Part shown: positions 50,476-60,347 of the stretch, piece by piece
Layout: the number at the start of each line of letters is the position of its first letter
Numbering within the stretch: position 1 is the stretch's first letter
Assembly: GCA_900316455.1 (NCBI GenBank)
Contig: ONCX01000004.1
Span: forward strand, 1 to 64,000
Direction of reading: 5' to 3'
Source: an uncultured Eubacteriales bacterium
Lineage (GTDB): Bacteria > Bacillota > Clostridia > Oscillospirales > Acutalibacteraceae
DNA length: 64,000 nucleotides
The notes under the pieces: model-generated
What the model was told of the DNA's origin: nothing
Seen by the model: only the letters and a program-made list of their open reading frames with translations
Database searches by the model: none
Position numbers and translations under genes: made by a program

Positions 50476-53400
50476 TATAATCCTCCTGCATCTGCCTTAA
50501 TGTATCGGACATGCTTTTTTTGGTTATATTCCTTCCCGTACACTTTTGCTCCTGTGAACACATTATCCGGTACTCGCAGTATTCGCACGCGTCATATGTG
50601 CCCTTGACAGGATAAGTGCCAATCTCGCCGCGATGAAGAGCCTCTCCCATTTCACGCAGAAGCGAGCGGATATATTCGCGGATAATGCCAATTTGTTCCG
50701 CGTTTGCAAGGTACGTTGCGCTTGACCGGAAGGTTTCACCGCCCTTGACGCTTGCGTTTGAATTCTTGTCCACTTTTTTCTGCATTCCGATCTCCATTGC
50801 GTTAATCACGTCAGAATCATCAACAATCAGACCGTTGTTTTTCAGCATATCCATGTGTTCGTCATCAACAGATGTTTTTCCTCTCTCGCCCGAAATCTTT
50901 TTAAGCGACGCGGGAGAATAAATCACGCCTGCCGGAGAATATTCATTGCCGCTGAGTTTGCTGTCGCAGATAATGTCAAGGTAAATGAGCATCTGCATAT
51001 TCAGACCGGAAAGAACGTCGCTCAGTACAAATTCCTTGCTGCCTGTCTTGTAATCTACTACGCGTATATATTTAACTCCGTCCTTATTGTAAACATCAAC
51101 CCTGTCGATTTTTCCGCCCACGCTGATATGCGTTCCGTCGGAAAGAGGAATACTCAGCGGCTTTATCTCTCCGCCGTCTATAGGAAGCTCAAATGATTCC
51201 GGAACAAAAAGACTTCTGGCAAATTCTTCACCGAGCTTTCTTATAAGAACGGATAGTGATTTCGTAAGTCGTTTAAATAAATAAATAAATCTTGCGGATT
51301 TCATATCTATTCCGCCCATTGCTTCATTGAGATAATCATTCAGATAGCAGCTTATGATGTCAGTCAAATCATTTCTTGCAGCCAATTGTCCGACGTCATG
51401 ATCGCGCAGCATATTTTCAAGCACATAGTGAACGACGCTGCCGTATTCCATTGGATTCAATTCGGCTTTGCGTCTTGGCAAAGCCTTCATGCCATACTTG
51501 CAGAAATATTTGAATTTGCAATTGTAAAAGCAATCCGCTTTAGACGCAGATATTTTAATATTTTTTCCGAAAAGAGCGCCTGCATTCGACTTGTTATGTA
51601 AAGTCATATTGCTTTGCAACTGTGCTGAATGAGAAATTGCCTGAGCCACAACGTTTAACTTATCGGAATATTTATCCATGTGGGCATAAGTATACGAAAT
51701 TGCCTTTGATATATCCGAATCGTCATTTATTGAGGCAGCGGCAAGCAGAAATCCGGCGTCATCATTTTCTATCATTTCAAGGGAAAGAGTTTCTGATCGG
51801 GCGATTTTTTTGCATTCCGGCAGAATACGATTAAGCTCTGTTACAATTTCAGAGCTGTAAAGCTGTTCACCATTACAAGATTTGCTATAGGTTACATATA
51901 GCAGATCAGACGCGCAGGTCATTGATGAATACGCTATAAACTGTTCATCGAACGTCGCACTGTCAGAATCGCCTGCAAGGGGTAGCTTCATGCTGACAAG
52001 CAGCTTGCGTTCATTTTCTGTGAATATGCCTGATGATTCCGGCAGCTTTGGAAACACACTCTCGTTTGCACCCAAAATAAATACTGCCTTGACGTCCGAA
52101 GTTCTTATTCTGTCGGCGGAACCGAAAACAACCTCGTCCATGCCCTGCGGAATTTCGCCTACATCGCATAAACCAAGCATAAGAGTAAGCAGATCAGAAA
52201 ACTCTCTGAATGAAATCCTTGAATCACCAAGTATACTCGCAAGCTGATCGAGAACGTTCATGACAAGATTCCATACCTGTCCCTGTGCTTCCGCGGCCTG
52301 TGGCGACAGCTTTGGAAGCATATTCTCTATGCATTCCGCGCAGCCCGCTGATTCAAAAAGATGATAAACTGCGGCAGTCATGTCCTTCCCGCTTGCATAT
52401 TGCTTGTTGACGTCGCTCTCAAATCTGTCAAGCAAATTGACTATACAGCTTTTTGATGCGTTAATTTTATCCAGAATATCTTTGTCTTCTTCATTTTCGC
52501 GTTCTGAATAACCATAAGGCGAAAGATTAAACTCTTTTTTCCATTTTTTACCGCTTATACTCCATACAAAACAATAATTTTCCAGTCTCGCCGCATCTAC
52601 CATGCTTATATCCCGAAGCAATCCCGTTTTCAACCAGCGCATTATGTCTTCGCTGCGCCAATGACCGTTTATAATGTCCAGCGCGGATAAAACAAATCTT
52701 ACAAGAGGCATTTCGGTTACTGATGAACGTCTGTCACAAAAGCATGGGATTCCCTGAAGTTCAAGTGAGCGAAGCATCTGATTTTTGTAATCTGTATCTG
52801 AACGGCAGATGATTGCAAAATCTCTCCAACGCATTTTCATTTCACGAACAAGTCGTCTTATTTCCCTTGCAATAAATTCAGTTTCATCATATTTGTCCTC
52901 GGCGGAATAAATTACCACAGAATCACATTTTTTGCCATATGGCTCAGAGGATCTTACGCGAAATAAATCCTTCTCTAATTTTTTCAGCGCGTCATTATTG
53001 AACCGTTTATGTTTATCAAGAATTTCAAATTCAATTTTATCGTCAAATGCACTCAGCGAATCTATTGTGTTATACACAGAACTGAAAAGAGTTTCATAAA
53101 TTTTGTTTCCCGCTTTTTTTTCAGGTTCTTCACAGCAAAGCGTAATCTCAAATTTATCGCACTGTGAGATGATCTGCTTTAATACTGTCAATTCCTGTCC
53201 TGTAAATCCTGTAAAGCTATCTGCGATTACAGTAAATCCACTGAAGTAATCTGTTTTTTCAAGATTTTTTGCAAGTCTGGAAAGATCGTCAAGCGGATCT
53301 ATTGAACCAATATTAGCAATCAAGGCGTTATATGCAGCGTAAATCAAGGAAATCTCCGTGAGCTTTTGTGACAGCACTTTGTCATCAGCTTTTTTTGCAG

Positions 53401-53818
53401 TTTCAAGCAAAAGCTCAGGGCTTATTGTACAGCTTTTGAATTCGCTCACAGCTGAAAGCATATTTTTTATTAGATCCTGACGTTTTTTAGTTCCAGCGTA
53501 AAGCGAAAGATTGTCCTGCAACTGTGTCATTGCAACGTTCATTACGGCTGCGCGACCGGAATTGTCGAGTCTGGTTCCGGCAATTCCTCCCGTTTCACGT
53601 GAAACTGTTCTTGCAAGTCTCGTGAAGCTAAAAATTTCCACATTATTGCATATCCTTGCAGGAAGAAGATGAAGCATTGCGCGTTCGGTTTCAAATGAAA
53701 ATTGCTCAGGCACAATAAGCGCTGTACGTATGCCTCTTTCGGCAAGCTCTGCTGCGCGTTTTCTCGCATAATAAGTTTTGCCGCTGCCTGAGGTTCCAAG
53801 TACAAATTTTATTCCCAT
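50468..53818 (-). CDS. addB: ATP-dependent nuclease subunit B
   Basis: The partner chain (1116 residues) of AddAB. An N-terminal Walker A (LGTSGSGKTYYAR) survives in an otherwise inactive helicase fold; the C-terminal RecB-type nuclease has VDYKTGSKEF and the 4Fe-4S cluster formed by a Cys in DCFYNCKFKYFCKY and the Cys triad of CEYCEYRIMC near the end. In Bacillus this subunit contributes Chi recognition. Length is normal. It starts the operon addB-addA-UDG; I found no strong promoter in the short gap after spoIIR-distal DNA. Confidence 0.95.
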   Translation of the reverse strand: MGIKFVLGTSGSGKTYYARKRAAELAERGIRTALIVPEQFSFETERAMLHLLPARICNNVEIFSFTRLARTVSRETGGIAGTRLDNSGRAAVMNVAMTQLQDNLSLYAGTKKRQDLIKNMLSAVSEFKSCTISPELLLETAKKADDKVLSQKLTEISLIYAAYNALIANIGSIDPLDDLSRLAKNLEKTDYFSGFTVIADSFTGFTGQELTVLKQIISQCDKFEITLCCEEPEKKAGNKIYETLFSSVYNTIDSLSAFDDKIEFEILDKHKRFNNDALKKLEKDLFRVRSSEPYGKKCDSVVIYSAEDKYDETEFIAREIRRLVREMKMRWRDFAIICRSDTDYKNQMLRSLELQGIPCFCDRRSSVTEMPLVRFVLSALDIINGHWRSEDIMRWLKTGLLRDISMVDAARLENYCFVWSISGKKWKKEFNLSPYGYSERENEEDKDILDKINASKSCIVNLLDRFESDVNKQYASGKDMTAAVYHLFESAGCAECIENMLPKLSPQAAEAQGQVWNLVMNVLDQLASILGDSRISFREFSDLLTLMLGLCDVGEIPQGMDEVVFGSADRIRTSDVKAVFILGANESVFPKLPESSGIFTENERKLLVSMKLPLAGDSDSATFDEQFIAYSSMTCASDLLYVTYSKSCNGEQLYSSEIVTELNRILPECKKIARSETLSLEMIENDDAGFLLAAASINDDSDISKAISYTYAHMDKYSDKLNVVAQAISHSAQLQSNMTLHNKSNAGALFGKNIKISASKADCFYNCKFKYFCKYGMKALPRRKAELNPMEYGSVVHYVLENMLRDHDVGQLAARNDLTDIISCYLNDYLNEAMGGIDMKSARFIYLFKRLTKSLSVLIRKLGEEFARSLFVPESFELPIDGGEIKPLSIPLSDGTHISVGGKIDRVDVYNKDGVKYIRVVDYKTGSKEFVLSDVLSGLNMQMLIYLDIICDSKLSGNEYSPAGVIYSPASLKKISGERGKTSVDDEHMDMLKNNGLIVDDSDVINAMEIGMQKKVDKNSNASVKGGETFRSSATYLANAEQIGIIREYIRSLLREMGEALHRGEIGTYPVKGTYDACEYCEYRIMCSQEQKCTGRNITKKSMSDTLRQMQEDYNG

Positions 53819-53867
53819 GTTTTAATCAACCACATTTCAATAAATGCTTTTTAATTTGCAAAATCCA

Positions 53868-54476
53868 TTACTGATGATTTTCAGATAAATATTTCTTTAA
53901 TTCCTCGTATATTTCAACGCATTTGAATTTTATTTCATAATCATTTCCTTCGACCAGTTCAAGCTGTTCCGAATTCAAAATATCGCTCAGTTGCGCTTCG
54001 TTTTCCGAAGCGGCTGATATGCAAAGCGGTGGGAACATTACACACCACCAGTTATGACCTTTTCCCTCTCCAATGACAACTCGAAGCGCCTGATAATTGC
54101 CTGCCGGAAGTGTGAAGTCATCATAAGACCTTGTTGTAAAATAAGTTTCTTCCAGGGAAACGCTCACAGGATAAGTATAGCCGTTTGATTCTATAACAGC
54201 TTTTGCCTCGTCACGAATCAAATCAAGATTTTTTTTCGTTTTCATGATGGCTTCCTCTTTTGAAGATGCATCAGAATAAATATCGCTGCTTATTTCAAGC
54301 AATCTGTCGCGCACCTTCATTTTAAGCTCCTGATCTGCGTTGCTGTCGGAATTTGCAAGAACATGCATACGAAGCACGCTATCGCGAATACCGTCGCATT
54401 GGGTATTCAAAGCAAACATACCTATAAACATATAAAAAACAACGGACAGAAAAACAGAAATTTCCAATCTTTTCAT
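53868..54476 (-). CDS. spoIIR: Stage II sporulation protein R
   Basis: A 202-residue secreted signalling protein made in the forespore that triggers activation of pro-sigma-E in the mother cell through SpoIIGA. It has an N-terminal membrane/signal segment (about 6-24) and the family signatures DSVLRMHVLANSDSNADQ, LPAGNYQALRVVIGEGKGHNWWCV and MFPPLC. GGGGGA lies ten bases before the ATG. A sigma-F promoter is expected; a partial GAATA / CGTCAATAAT candidate exists upstream but is too weak to list. Good evidence that the organism sporulates. Confidence 0.93.
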   Translation of the reverse strand: MKRLEISVFLSVVFYMFIGMFALNTQCDGIRDSVLRMHVLANSDSNADQELKMKVRDRLLEISSDIYSDASSKEEAIMKTKKNLDLIRDEAKAVIESNGYTYPVSVSLEETYFTTRSYDDFTLPAGNYQALRVVIGEGKGHNWWCVMFPPLCISAASENEAQLSDILNSEQLELVEGNDYEIKFKCVEIYEELKKYLSENHQ

Positions 54477-54499
54477 AAAATAATATCCCCCGATAATTA

Positions 54500-54524
54500 A
54501 TTATCCGAACCGATTCGGAATAAT
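54500..54524. repeat. Inverted repeat upstream of spoIIR
   Basis: ATTATCCGAA and TTCGGAATAAT face each other across a 4-nt spacer (one-base bulge), between the ispE stop and the spoIIR start. It may be a weak ispE terminator or an operator; no T run follows on the minus strand. Confidence 0.5.
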
Positions 54525-54558
54525 TATTGACGGAAGATATTATTTTATTCATTTAATT

Positions 54559-55449
54559 TTATTTTTCAGAAACTATCTTGCATCCGCAGTCCGTCGCTTG
54601 AGTCAGAAATGTATTTTTATAAGCCTTTTTAAGTGTAAAGGCGCATTGCTTCGCATACTCTTGGCTGTCAAAAATACCGAAAACGGTAGTGCCGCTTCCG
54701 GTCATACATGAACCGATAGCTCCGCCGTCAATCATAGCCTTTTTGATAGTTTCGCATTCTTCTATATTAAGAACCTGTTCAAATACATTTTCAAGATTAT
54801 GCGCGACCCCGTTAATATTCTGCTCCGAAAGTGCCAATCGCATTGCCTCCGCGTCAGGACGACGCAGCGAAGACTGATCGCAATTATCGACTGCGGAATA
54901 AGCCCTGCCGGTCGAAACACCAACATCAGGCTTACAAAGAAGAATAACAGGAGTTTTCTTAAAATCCGAAAGCTGTGGAAGCCTGCTGAGTATCTCACCC
55001 TTTCCTTCCGCTAACATAGTGCCGCCTGTAATGCAGAACGGTACATCAGCTCCGACTTTTACGCCGATTTCCCATAATTTTTCGTCGGGATAATCAGTAC
55101 CGCAAAGCTTGTTGAGTGCAATTATGACCGCGGCAGCGTCAGCGCTGCCGCCAGCCATTCCTGCCTCCATCGGTATATTTTTTATTATTTCAATTTCAAC
55201 GCCCTTATCTGTGATACCTGAATAATCAAAGAAGCATTTTGCAGCTTTAAAAGCCGTATTGCTCTCATTATCAGCGAGTAAAGCTGATGAGCTTTTCACA
55301 TTGATTGATGTGCAGTTGTTTAACTTTACATCAATTTCATCGTATAATCCGACTGATTGCATAACCATAACGAGATTGTGATATCCGTCGGGTCTTTTGC
55401 CAAGTATATCGAGCGTTAGATTTATTTTTGCGTATGCATGAATTTTCAC
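54559..55449 (-). CDS. ispE: 4-diphosphocytidyl-2-C-methyl-D-erythritol kinase
   Basis: A 296-residue GHMP-family kinase of the MEP pathway. Signatures are the N-terminal AYAKINLTLDILGKRPDGYH, the ATP loop MEAGMAGGSADAAAV and the C-terminal GSCMTGSGTTVFGIF. An ATG at 55458 lies one base from GAGG, so the GTG at 55449, nine bases away, is preferred. The order ispE then spoIIR is a recurring clostridial neighbourhood. With ispH at 18292 it shows a MEP route. Confidence 0.94.
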   Translation of the reverse strand: MKIHAYAKINLTLDILGKRPDGYHNLVMVMQSVGLYDEIDVKLNNCTSINVKSSSALLADNESNTAFKAAKCFFDYSGITDKGVEIEIIKNIPMEAGMAGGSADAAAVIIALNKLCGTDYPDEKLWEIGVKVGADVPFCITGGTMLAEGKGEILSRLPQLSDFKKTPVILLCKPDVGVSTGRAYSAVDNCDQSSLRRPDAEAMRLALSEQNINGVAHNLENVFEQVLNIEECETIKKAMIDGGAIGSCMTGSGTTVFGIFDSQEYAKQCAFTLKKAYKNTFLTQATDCGCKIVSEK

Positions 55450-55472
55450 GGCAATCATTCCTCGTATTATTT

Positions 55473-56645
55473 TTACTTTTGTTCCTTTAAAAACTGTCCT
55501 ATTCTCCTTAACGCCTCGTTAATATGCGCTGTGGAATAGGCATATGAAACGCGTATGAAACCTTCTCCGCAATCTCCGAATGCATTGCCGGGGACAACGG
55601 CGACATGTTTTTCCTTTAGCAGCTTTTCGCAGAACTCCTCTGAGGTCATTCCGGTTGAGATAATGCTTGGGAAAACGTAAAATGCTCCTTCGGGTTCAAA
55701 GCAATCAAGCCCTAATTCTCTGAATCCCCTTACTATGAGCCGTCTTCGCATGTCATATTCGCCGCGCATTTTGGCAATGTCATCGTCCCCGTTCTGCAGC
55801 GCTTCTATCGCGGCGTACTGAGATGTTGTCGGAGCGCACATTATAGCATACTGATGTACTTTGGTCATCACTGAGATGATAGATTCCGGACCGAGCGCGT
55901 AGCCAAGACGCCAGCCGGTCATGGCGTATGATTTTGAAAAACCGTTTACGATTACCGTCCGTTCTTTCATTCCTTCCACTGACGCTATTGAAACATGCGG
56001 CTGTCCGTTATAGGTAAGCTCGGAGTAAATCTCATCGGCAAGAACTAAAATATTTGTTCCGCGAAGCACCTCTGCTATGCTTTCGAGATGCTCACGGCGC
56101 ATAACTGCGCCTGTGGGATTATTCGGAAAAGGAAGAATCAGCAGTTTTGTACGGTCGGTAATGCATTCTCTGAGTGCGTCTGCTGTCAGTCGGAATTCGT
56201 CTTCTCTGCGTGTCACTATCCTGACAACCTTGGCTCCCGCAAGCCGCGCTATCGGTTCATAGCATACAAAGCTTGGCTGCGGGACAAGTACCTCGTCTCC
56301 GGGATTGACAAGTGTACGGATAGCAAGATCTATAGCTTCTGAACCTCCGACAGTAACAACTACATTTTTTTTATAATCATATTGTAGACCGAACCTGCGG
56401 CTGTAATATCCGCAGATTTCCCTGCATAAGGCGGTGAATCCCTTGTTGGGCGAATAGCCTGTGCGTCCTTTTTGCAGGGATTCAACGGCGACGTCGCGCA
56501 CATGCCATGGAGTCGGAAAATCAGGCTCGCCTACAGAAAGAGAAATAACGTCCTCCATCTCGGCGGCTATATCAAAGAACCGACGTATTCCCGATGGAGG
56601 AATATCAAGTGCCGTTTGATTAATCAATGAATTATAATTCATCAC
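55473..56645 (-). CDS. PLP-dependent aminotransferase, class I/II (PatA-like)
   Basis: A 390-residue fold-type I aminotransferase. PLP-binding features: SVGEPDFPTPWHV at the N-terminus, GGSEAIDLAIRTL, FPNNPTGAVM, LADEIYSEL and the Schiff-base Lys in NGFSKSYAMTGWRLGY. Substrate is likely an aromatic amino acid, aspartate or N-acetyl-diaminopimelate precursor (PatA-like), which cannot be decided from sequence alone. Start is GTG at 56645 or the adjacent ATG at 56642, both behind GAGGAG. It is coupled to the Lrp-type regulator, whose stop overlaps the start. Confidence 0.88.
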   Translation of the reverse strand: MMNYNSLINQTALDIPPSGIRRFFDIAAEMEDVISLSVGEPDFPTPWHVRDVAVESLQKGRTGYSPNKGFTALCREICGYYSRRFGLQYDYKKNVVVTVGGSEAIDLAIRTLVNPGDEVLVPQPSFVCYEPIARLAGAKVVRIVTRREDEFRLTADALRECITDRTKLLILPFPNNPTGAVMRREHLESIAEVLRGTNILVLADEIYSELTYNGQPHVSIASVEGMKERTVIVNGFSKSYAMTGWRLGYALGPESIISVMTKVHQYAIMCAPTTSQYAAIEALQNGDDDIAKMRGEYDMRRRLIVRGFRELGLDCFEPEGAFYVFPSIISTGMTSEEFCEKLLKEKHVAVVPGNAFGDCGEGFIRVSYAYSTAHINEALRRIGQFLKEQK

Positions 56646-57121
56646 AGCACATCAGCTCCTCTTTCATCGTTCTGTGATGACAAAATAATTCCGTCTTCTT
56701 TGTATTTCTTTAAAATAAATGTGGTTGTCGTTGATGTGACCGAATCAAGCGGAGCAAGTCTTTTAGCTACAAAAAGGGCTATCTCTTGAAATGTACGTCC
56801 TGTTACACAAACAGAAAAATCATATCCCCCGCTCATCAGACTTACAGATTCCACCTCGTCGAAGCTCATTATTTCTTCTGCGATGGCTTCAAAGCCAGTG
56901 TCCCTGCGTGGAGTGACTTTAAGCTCTATTATAGCTGTCACCTTGTCGGTTTTCTCTATTTTTTCCCAATTGATAACGGTCTTGTATCCGCAAATTATGC
57001 CGTTTCTCTCATATGATGCGATTTTTTCACCGACTTCATCCTCTGTAATTCCAGTCATTGCTGCTATCTCGGCATTAGAAAGGCGCGGATTGTCGTTCAG
57101 AATTCTCAGAATATTATCCAT
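56642..57121 (-). CDS. Lrp/AsnC-family transcriptional regulator
   Basis: A 159-residue regulator with an N-terminal winged helix (about 1-60; NPRLSNAEIAAMTGITEDEVG) and a C-terminal RAM ligand-binding domain (about 70-150; VTAIIELKVTPRRDTG, SLMSGGYDFSVCVTG). Such proteins sense amino acids. The ATG at 57121 has GGAG nine bases upstream; an earlier TTG is only three bases away. It is coupled to the aminotransferase gene and probably controls it. Confidence 0.88.
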   Translation of the reverse strand: MDNILRILNDNPRLSNAEIAAMTGITEDEVGEKIASYERNGIICGYKTVINWEKIEKTDKVTAIIELKVTPRRDTGFEAIAEEIMSFDEVESVSLMSGGYDFSVCVTGRTFQEIALFVAKRLAPLDSVTSTTTTFILKKYKEDGIILSSQNDERGADVL

Positions 57122-57147
57122 TTTCAAATTCTCCTTAAATAATTATA

Positions 57148-58089
57148 TTAAAGCATTCTTTTTTTCTTCATTACAACCATTGCCGCGACGCATATTACAA
57201 GCGTAATAAAGCATACAATCGCAAAGCCGAAGCGTGATTCTCCGAACGGCATGCCGGCTGACGGCACATTCATTCCATATAATCCGGAAATAATTGTGGG
57301 AATAGCCATTACAAGTGTAATGGAGGTGAGATATTTCATCACATTGTTAAGCTTGCTGTCGATTATTGAGGATATTAATTCTCGCGTTCCGTTAAGAATA
57401 TCTCTGTAAATTGCGGTCATTTCTATTGCCTGTCGGTTTTCAACGATAAGATCATCGAGAAGCTCCTGATCATCAGGGTACTGTTCAAGACGCGTATACC
57501 GTGTAAGTCGGTTAAGAACTCCGCTGTTCGCGTTAAGCGATGTGGCAAAATAAACCAGAGTAGATTCAAGCTCATGCAGGTCGATAAGATCCATATCAGT
57601 GGTATCGTCCCCTACACGTTCTTCAATTTCAGTACGCATTTTGTCTATTGTCCTAAGCGTTGATTGATAGAATGATATGGTGCGTGCGATTATCTGATAA
57701 ATAAAGCGCATTTTTTTCTTTGTGCTGAAATCCTTTATTCGTTTATTTATAAAGTCATTCAGAATCGGTGTTTCAGCCGTGCAAACTGTGATGATTGCTG
57801 TCTGAGTTATCAGGATACCGAGCGGAATTGTAGTGTGACGGTTCTTATCGTGCCTTACCTCTATTGACGGAATGTCGATAAGGATGAGCGTATATCCGTC
57901 CTCAAGCTCAATACGGGAGCTTTCCTCATCATCGAGCGCAGCCATAATGTCCGCTTCGTCAATATCGAACTGACCGGCGATCTCGGCGACCTCATTGTAA
58001 GACGGATCTACCATGTTTACCCAGCAGCCGTCCTTTATTTCGTTTATCTCCCGTAATATCTTGTTATCTGTACGGTATATTTTCATCAT
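57148..58089 (-). CDS. corA: CorA-family divalent cation transporter
   Basis: A 313-residue Mg2+/Co2+ channel-type transporter. The long cytoplasmic N-terminal funnel domain leads to two C-terminal spans (about 250-272 and 285-307) with the selectivity motif YGMNVP between them. The C-terminus is the basic tail MKKKRML. The ATG at 58089 has GAAGG seven bases upstream; the frame stays open nine codons further. It stands next to the Lrp gene but has no evident functional link with it. No Mg riboswitch is visible upstream. Confidence 0.92.
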   Translation of the reverse strand: MMKIYRTDNKILREINEIKDGCWVNMVDPSYNEVAEIAGQFDIDEADIMAALDDEESSRIELEDGYTLILIDIPSIEVRHDKNRHTTIPLGILITQTAIITVCTAETPILNDFINKRIKDFSTKKKMRFIYQIIARTISFYQSTLRTIDKMRTEIEERVGDDTTDMDLIDLHELESTLVYFATSLNANSGVLNRLTRYTRLEQYPDDQELLDDLIVENRQAIEMTAIYRDILNGTRELISSIIDSKLNNVMKYLTSITLVMAIPTIISGLYGMNVPSAGMPFGESRFGFAIVCFITLVICVAAMVVMKKKRML

Positions 58090-58266
58090 AGCAATACCTT
58101 CTTTTAAAGGACACAATACCTGATTTAATAAAAAAGACAGGCGACCTTCATGCGATTTAAATCATTATAACATAAAGGTACAATAAAATCTACATTTTTA
58201 TTGTAATTTTTATGGCGTATTAAGTTGTAAATTTTTTTCGGAACAGGTTTTTTAACTTTGATTATA

Positions 58267-58295
58267 TTGACATTTTTTTTTATGTGTTATAAAAT
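58267..58295 (+). promoter_or_regulatory. Sigma-A promoter of the lipoprotein-NAGPA cassette
   Basis: TTGACA (58267-58272), 17-bp spacer rich in T, TAAAAT (58290-58295; TATAAA two bases earlier is an alternative). Leader of about 50 nt to the lipoprotein ATG. Confidence 0.75.
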
Positions 58296-58353
58296 TACTT
58301 ATGTTGTGTCCGAAGATTATTTATCATTTTGCTAATTAAGAGGGAGATTAAAA

Positions 58354-58980
58354 ATGTCAGTTAAAAAAAGAATTTTATTTCTGTTTACCGCTTTAGCGGC
58401 AATCCTGTCATTAAGCGCTTGTGACATGCCGCTTAAAATAGTGGGTGATATTCCTGAACCGGCGGATACCGTTACAGCTTTTTTTGACAACGTATGCAAA
58501 GGAAACTTTAATAAGGCGGACGAGTATCTCAGCGATATGTCTCTTTCTATGAAGAATGATATTGAGGGCGTATTTGCACAAAAACTGTATAGTTATCTTG
58601 TGGAAAGCTACAAATATAAGATAAACGGTGATGTGAGTTGCTCCCAGTTGAACGCATCATGTAAAGTGGATTTTACATATTTTGATTTTAATCTTATATC
58701 GGAAGACCTAAAATCCATGTCTACAAAACTTGGAAAAAGATACATTGCCGAAAACAGGGAGGGCTATGTAGAGGAAAAGGACGGTGCTGTTATCCTTACT
58801 GATGATGGCGCTGAAAAAATTGCGGCAGAAGCTCTTGATGAGCTTATGAAGGATTCTGAGAAGTATTGTACCTCCAAAACGTTTGATATTAAGCTGAAAT
58901 ATAATGGAAGCAAATGGCTGATTTCAATTACCGACGATCTGTTTTATGCTATAAGCGGTGGCTTTGATTTAGAAGATTAA
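58354..58980 (+). CDS. Predicted lipoprotein, function unknown
   Basis: A 208-residue exported protein. A basic N-terminus (MSVKKR) and hydrophobic stretch end in the lipobox LSAC (Cys23), so it should be lipid-anchored on the outer face. The mature part (VTAFFDNVCKGNFNKADEYLSDM and onward) has the look of an NTF2-like or DUF4878-type small fold, but I cannot name a family with confidence. GAGGGAG precedes the ATG. It opens the run of four co-directional envelope genes; the next begins 64 bp downstream with no terminator between. Confidence 0.8.
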   Translation: MSVKKRILFLFTALAAILSLSACDMPLKIVGDIPEPADTVTAFFDNVCKGNFNKADEYLSDMSLSMKNDIEGVFAQKLYSYLVESYKYKINGDVSCSQLNASCKVDFTYFDFNLISEDLKSMSTKLGKRYIAENREGYVEEKDGAVILTDDGAEKIAAEALDELMKDSEKYCTSKTFDIKLKYNGSKWLISITDDLFYAISGGFDLED

Positions 58981-59044
58981 TTTAATTCACAAGCTGTATT
59001 TTGCATATATCCTTAGTATCTCTATTTCGAGGAGGAACATAAAA

Positions 59045-60310
59045 GTGAGAAAAACTTCATCGCATATAACCGATGAACAGGCTGAAAACATTATTAAGAT
59101 TTTTGATTCATTCAATGGCAATTATAATGATATCGATGATAGTGAAAATAATCCTGTAAGTAATGAAAGCGATTCCGGATATTCAGAAAACTATTCACAA
59201 AATAATGAAAGTAAAGAAATTACAGTGAAGAACAGTACTGCTTCAAAAAGCGCTGCATCTGCGAAAAATCTCCATAATAATGTTCGGAACACATCTTTAA
59301 AGATTCTTTCGATTGCTCTTATGATATTAATTGCGACATGGCTTCTTCCGTCAGCGAACGTTATGAATCTTGAAGCGGCAATACCTTCCTCCAAGGATCG
59401 CGACGCTTTCTTTCAGATGTCGTCACAGAATCTTCTCAGCGATGCGCTCAAGGATGTGCATGTTATTCCGCGTAAGTATATTCTCGAACTCAGTGAAACG
59501 CTCACGCCCGCTCCTGACGAATCCAAATTTGAGGAAAAATATGATGATGAACGTCAGAATTTTGACGGCAAGCCAATATACTACTATAAGGATGACAGTA
59601 TTGAGGTAAAGTGCTGGCGCGAGGAAATCAGCGGCAAGGTTTTCAATTTTTCTGAGGTTTGGATTTCTGATCCAAGTCAGCTGAGACGTACACTGGTTGA
59701 TAATGTTATCAGCAAAAAGCACCTCGATCATCCGCAGAATATATTCGCAAAAACCAATGGAGTAGTAGGAATGTCTGCTGATTTTTGTGCTTTCCGCAAC
59801 CTTGGAATTATTATTCAGTACGGACAGGTTATCAGAGGCGTAAAAAACAGTATTCTTGACATTGCTGTTTATGACAAAAATGGCAACTTTTCAGCATATG
59901 AAGATAATGACAGCTTTTATGAGACTGATGCATATAAAAATGGAGAAATAATACATACATTTGCCTTTGGACCTGTGCTTGTAGACAATTACGCTGTTAG
60001 CGATTCATACAAGCTTCGATTGAGAGCGCAGCATCCCGGTGAGTTGAGATCGATCTATCCGAGAGCGGCTATATGCCAGTTCGACTATGACAAACATTAT
60101 CTGCTCTGCACTCTGGATTACGAGGGAATGAACGGCGTTGACTTTGCGACTGTATTGCAGAGCAAGGGAGTGCGATTTGCGTATAACCTTGACGGCGGTC
60201 AGACTGCTACTTTATTGTTCCATAAGAAAATAATAAATAAAGTTGCTTATGGCGGTACACGTCAGGTGAGTGATATTCTCTTTTTTGCAACAGCAATACC
60301 AAATGAATAA
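59045..60310 (+). CDS. Membrane-anchored NAGPA-type phosphodiester glycosidase (paralog 1)
   Basis: A 421-residue single-span protein. A cytoplasmic N-terminal arm begins with the motif ITDEQAENIIKIF (8-20) and a low-complexity linker; a membrane span (about 83-103; ILSIALMILIATWLLPSANV) leads to an extracytoplasmic NAGPA/DUF2233 domain (about 210-421). The domain has GVVGMSADFCAFRNLGI, IYPRAAICQFDYDKHYLLC and the active-site NLDGGQTATLLF. Relatives split sugar-phosphodiester bonds, as in uncovering of mannose-6-phosphate tags or trimming of wall polymers. GTG start behind GAGGAGG. Natural substrate unknown. Confidence 0.85.
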   Translation: MRKTSSHITDEQAENIIKIFDSFNGNYNDIDDSENNPVSNESDSGYSENYSQNNESKEITVKNSTASKSAASAKNLHNNVRNTSLKILSIALMILIATWLLPSANVMNLEAAIPSSKDRDAFFQMSSQNLLSDALKDVHVIPRKYILELSETLTPAPDESKFEEKYDDERQNFDGKPIYYYKDDSIEVKCWREEISGKVFNFSEVWISDPSQLRRTLVDNVISKKHLDHPQNIFAKTNGVVGMSADFCAFRNLGIIIQYGQVIRGVKNSILDIAVYDKNGNFSAYEDNDSFYETDAYKNGEIIHTFAFGPVLVDNYAVSDSYKLRLRAQHPGELRSIYPRAAICQFDYDKHYLLCTLDYEGMNGVDFATVLQSKGVRFAYNLDGGQTATLLFHKKIINKVAYGGTRQVSDILFFATAIPNE

Positions 60311-60347
60311 GAATTATTTGCCGTAACAGAAAGGAAGCTGTTAAACA

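Noticed and set aside
58090..58353. A magnesium riboswitch upstream of corA
   Set aside because: The divergent intergenic region is AT-rich and lacks the long paired architecture; only the cassette promoter is clear.
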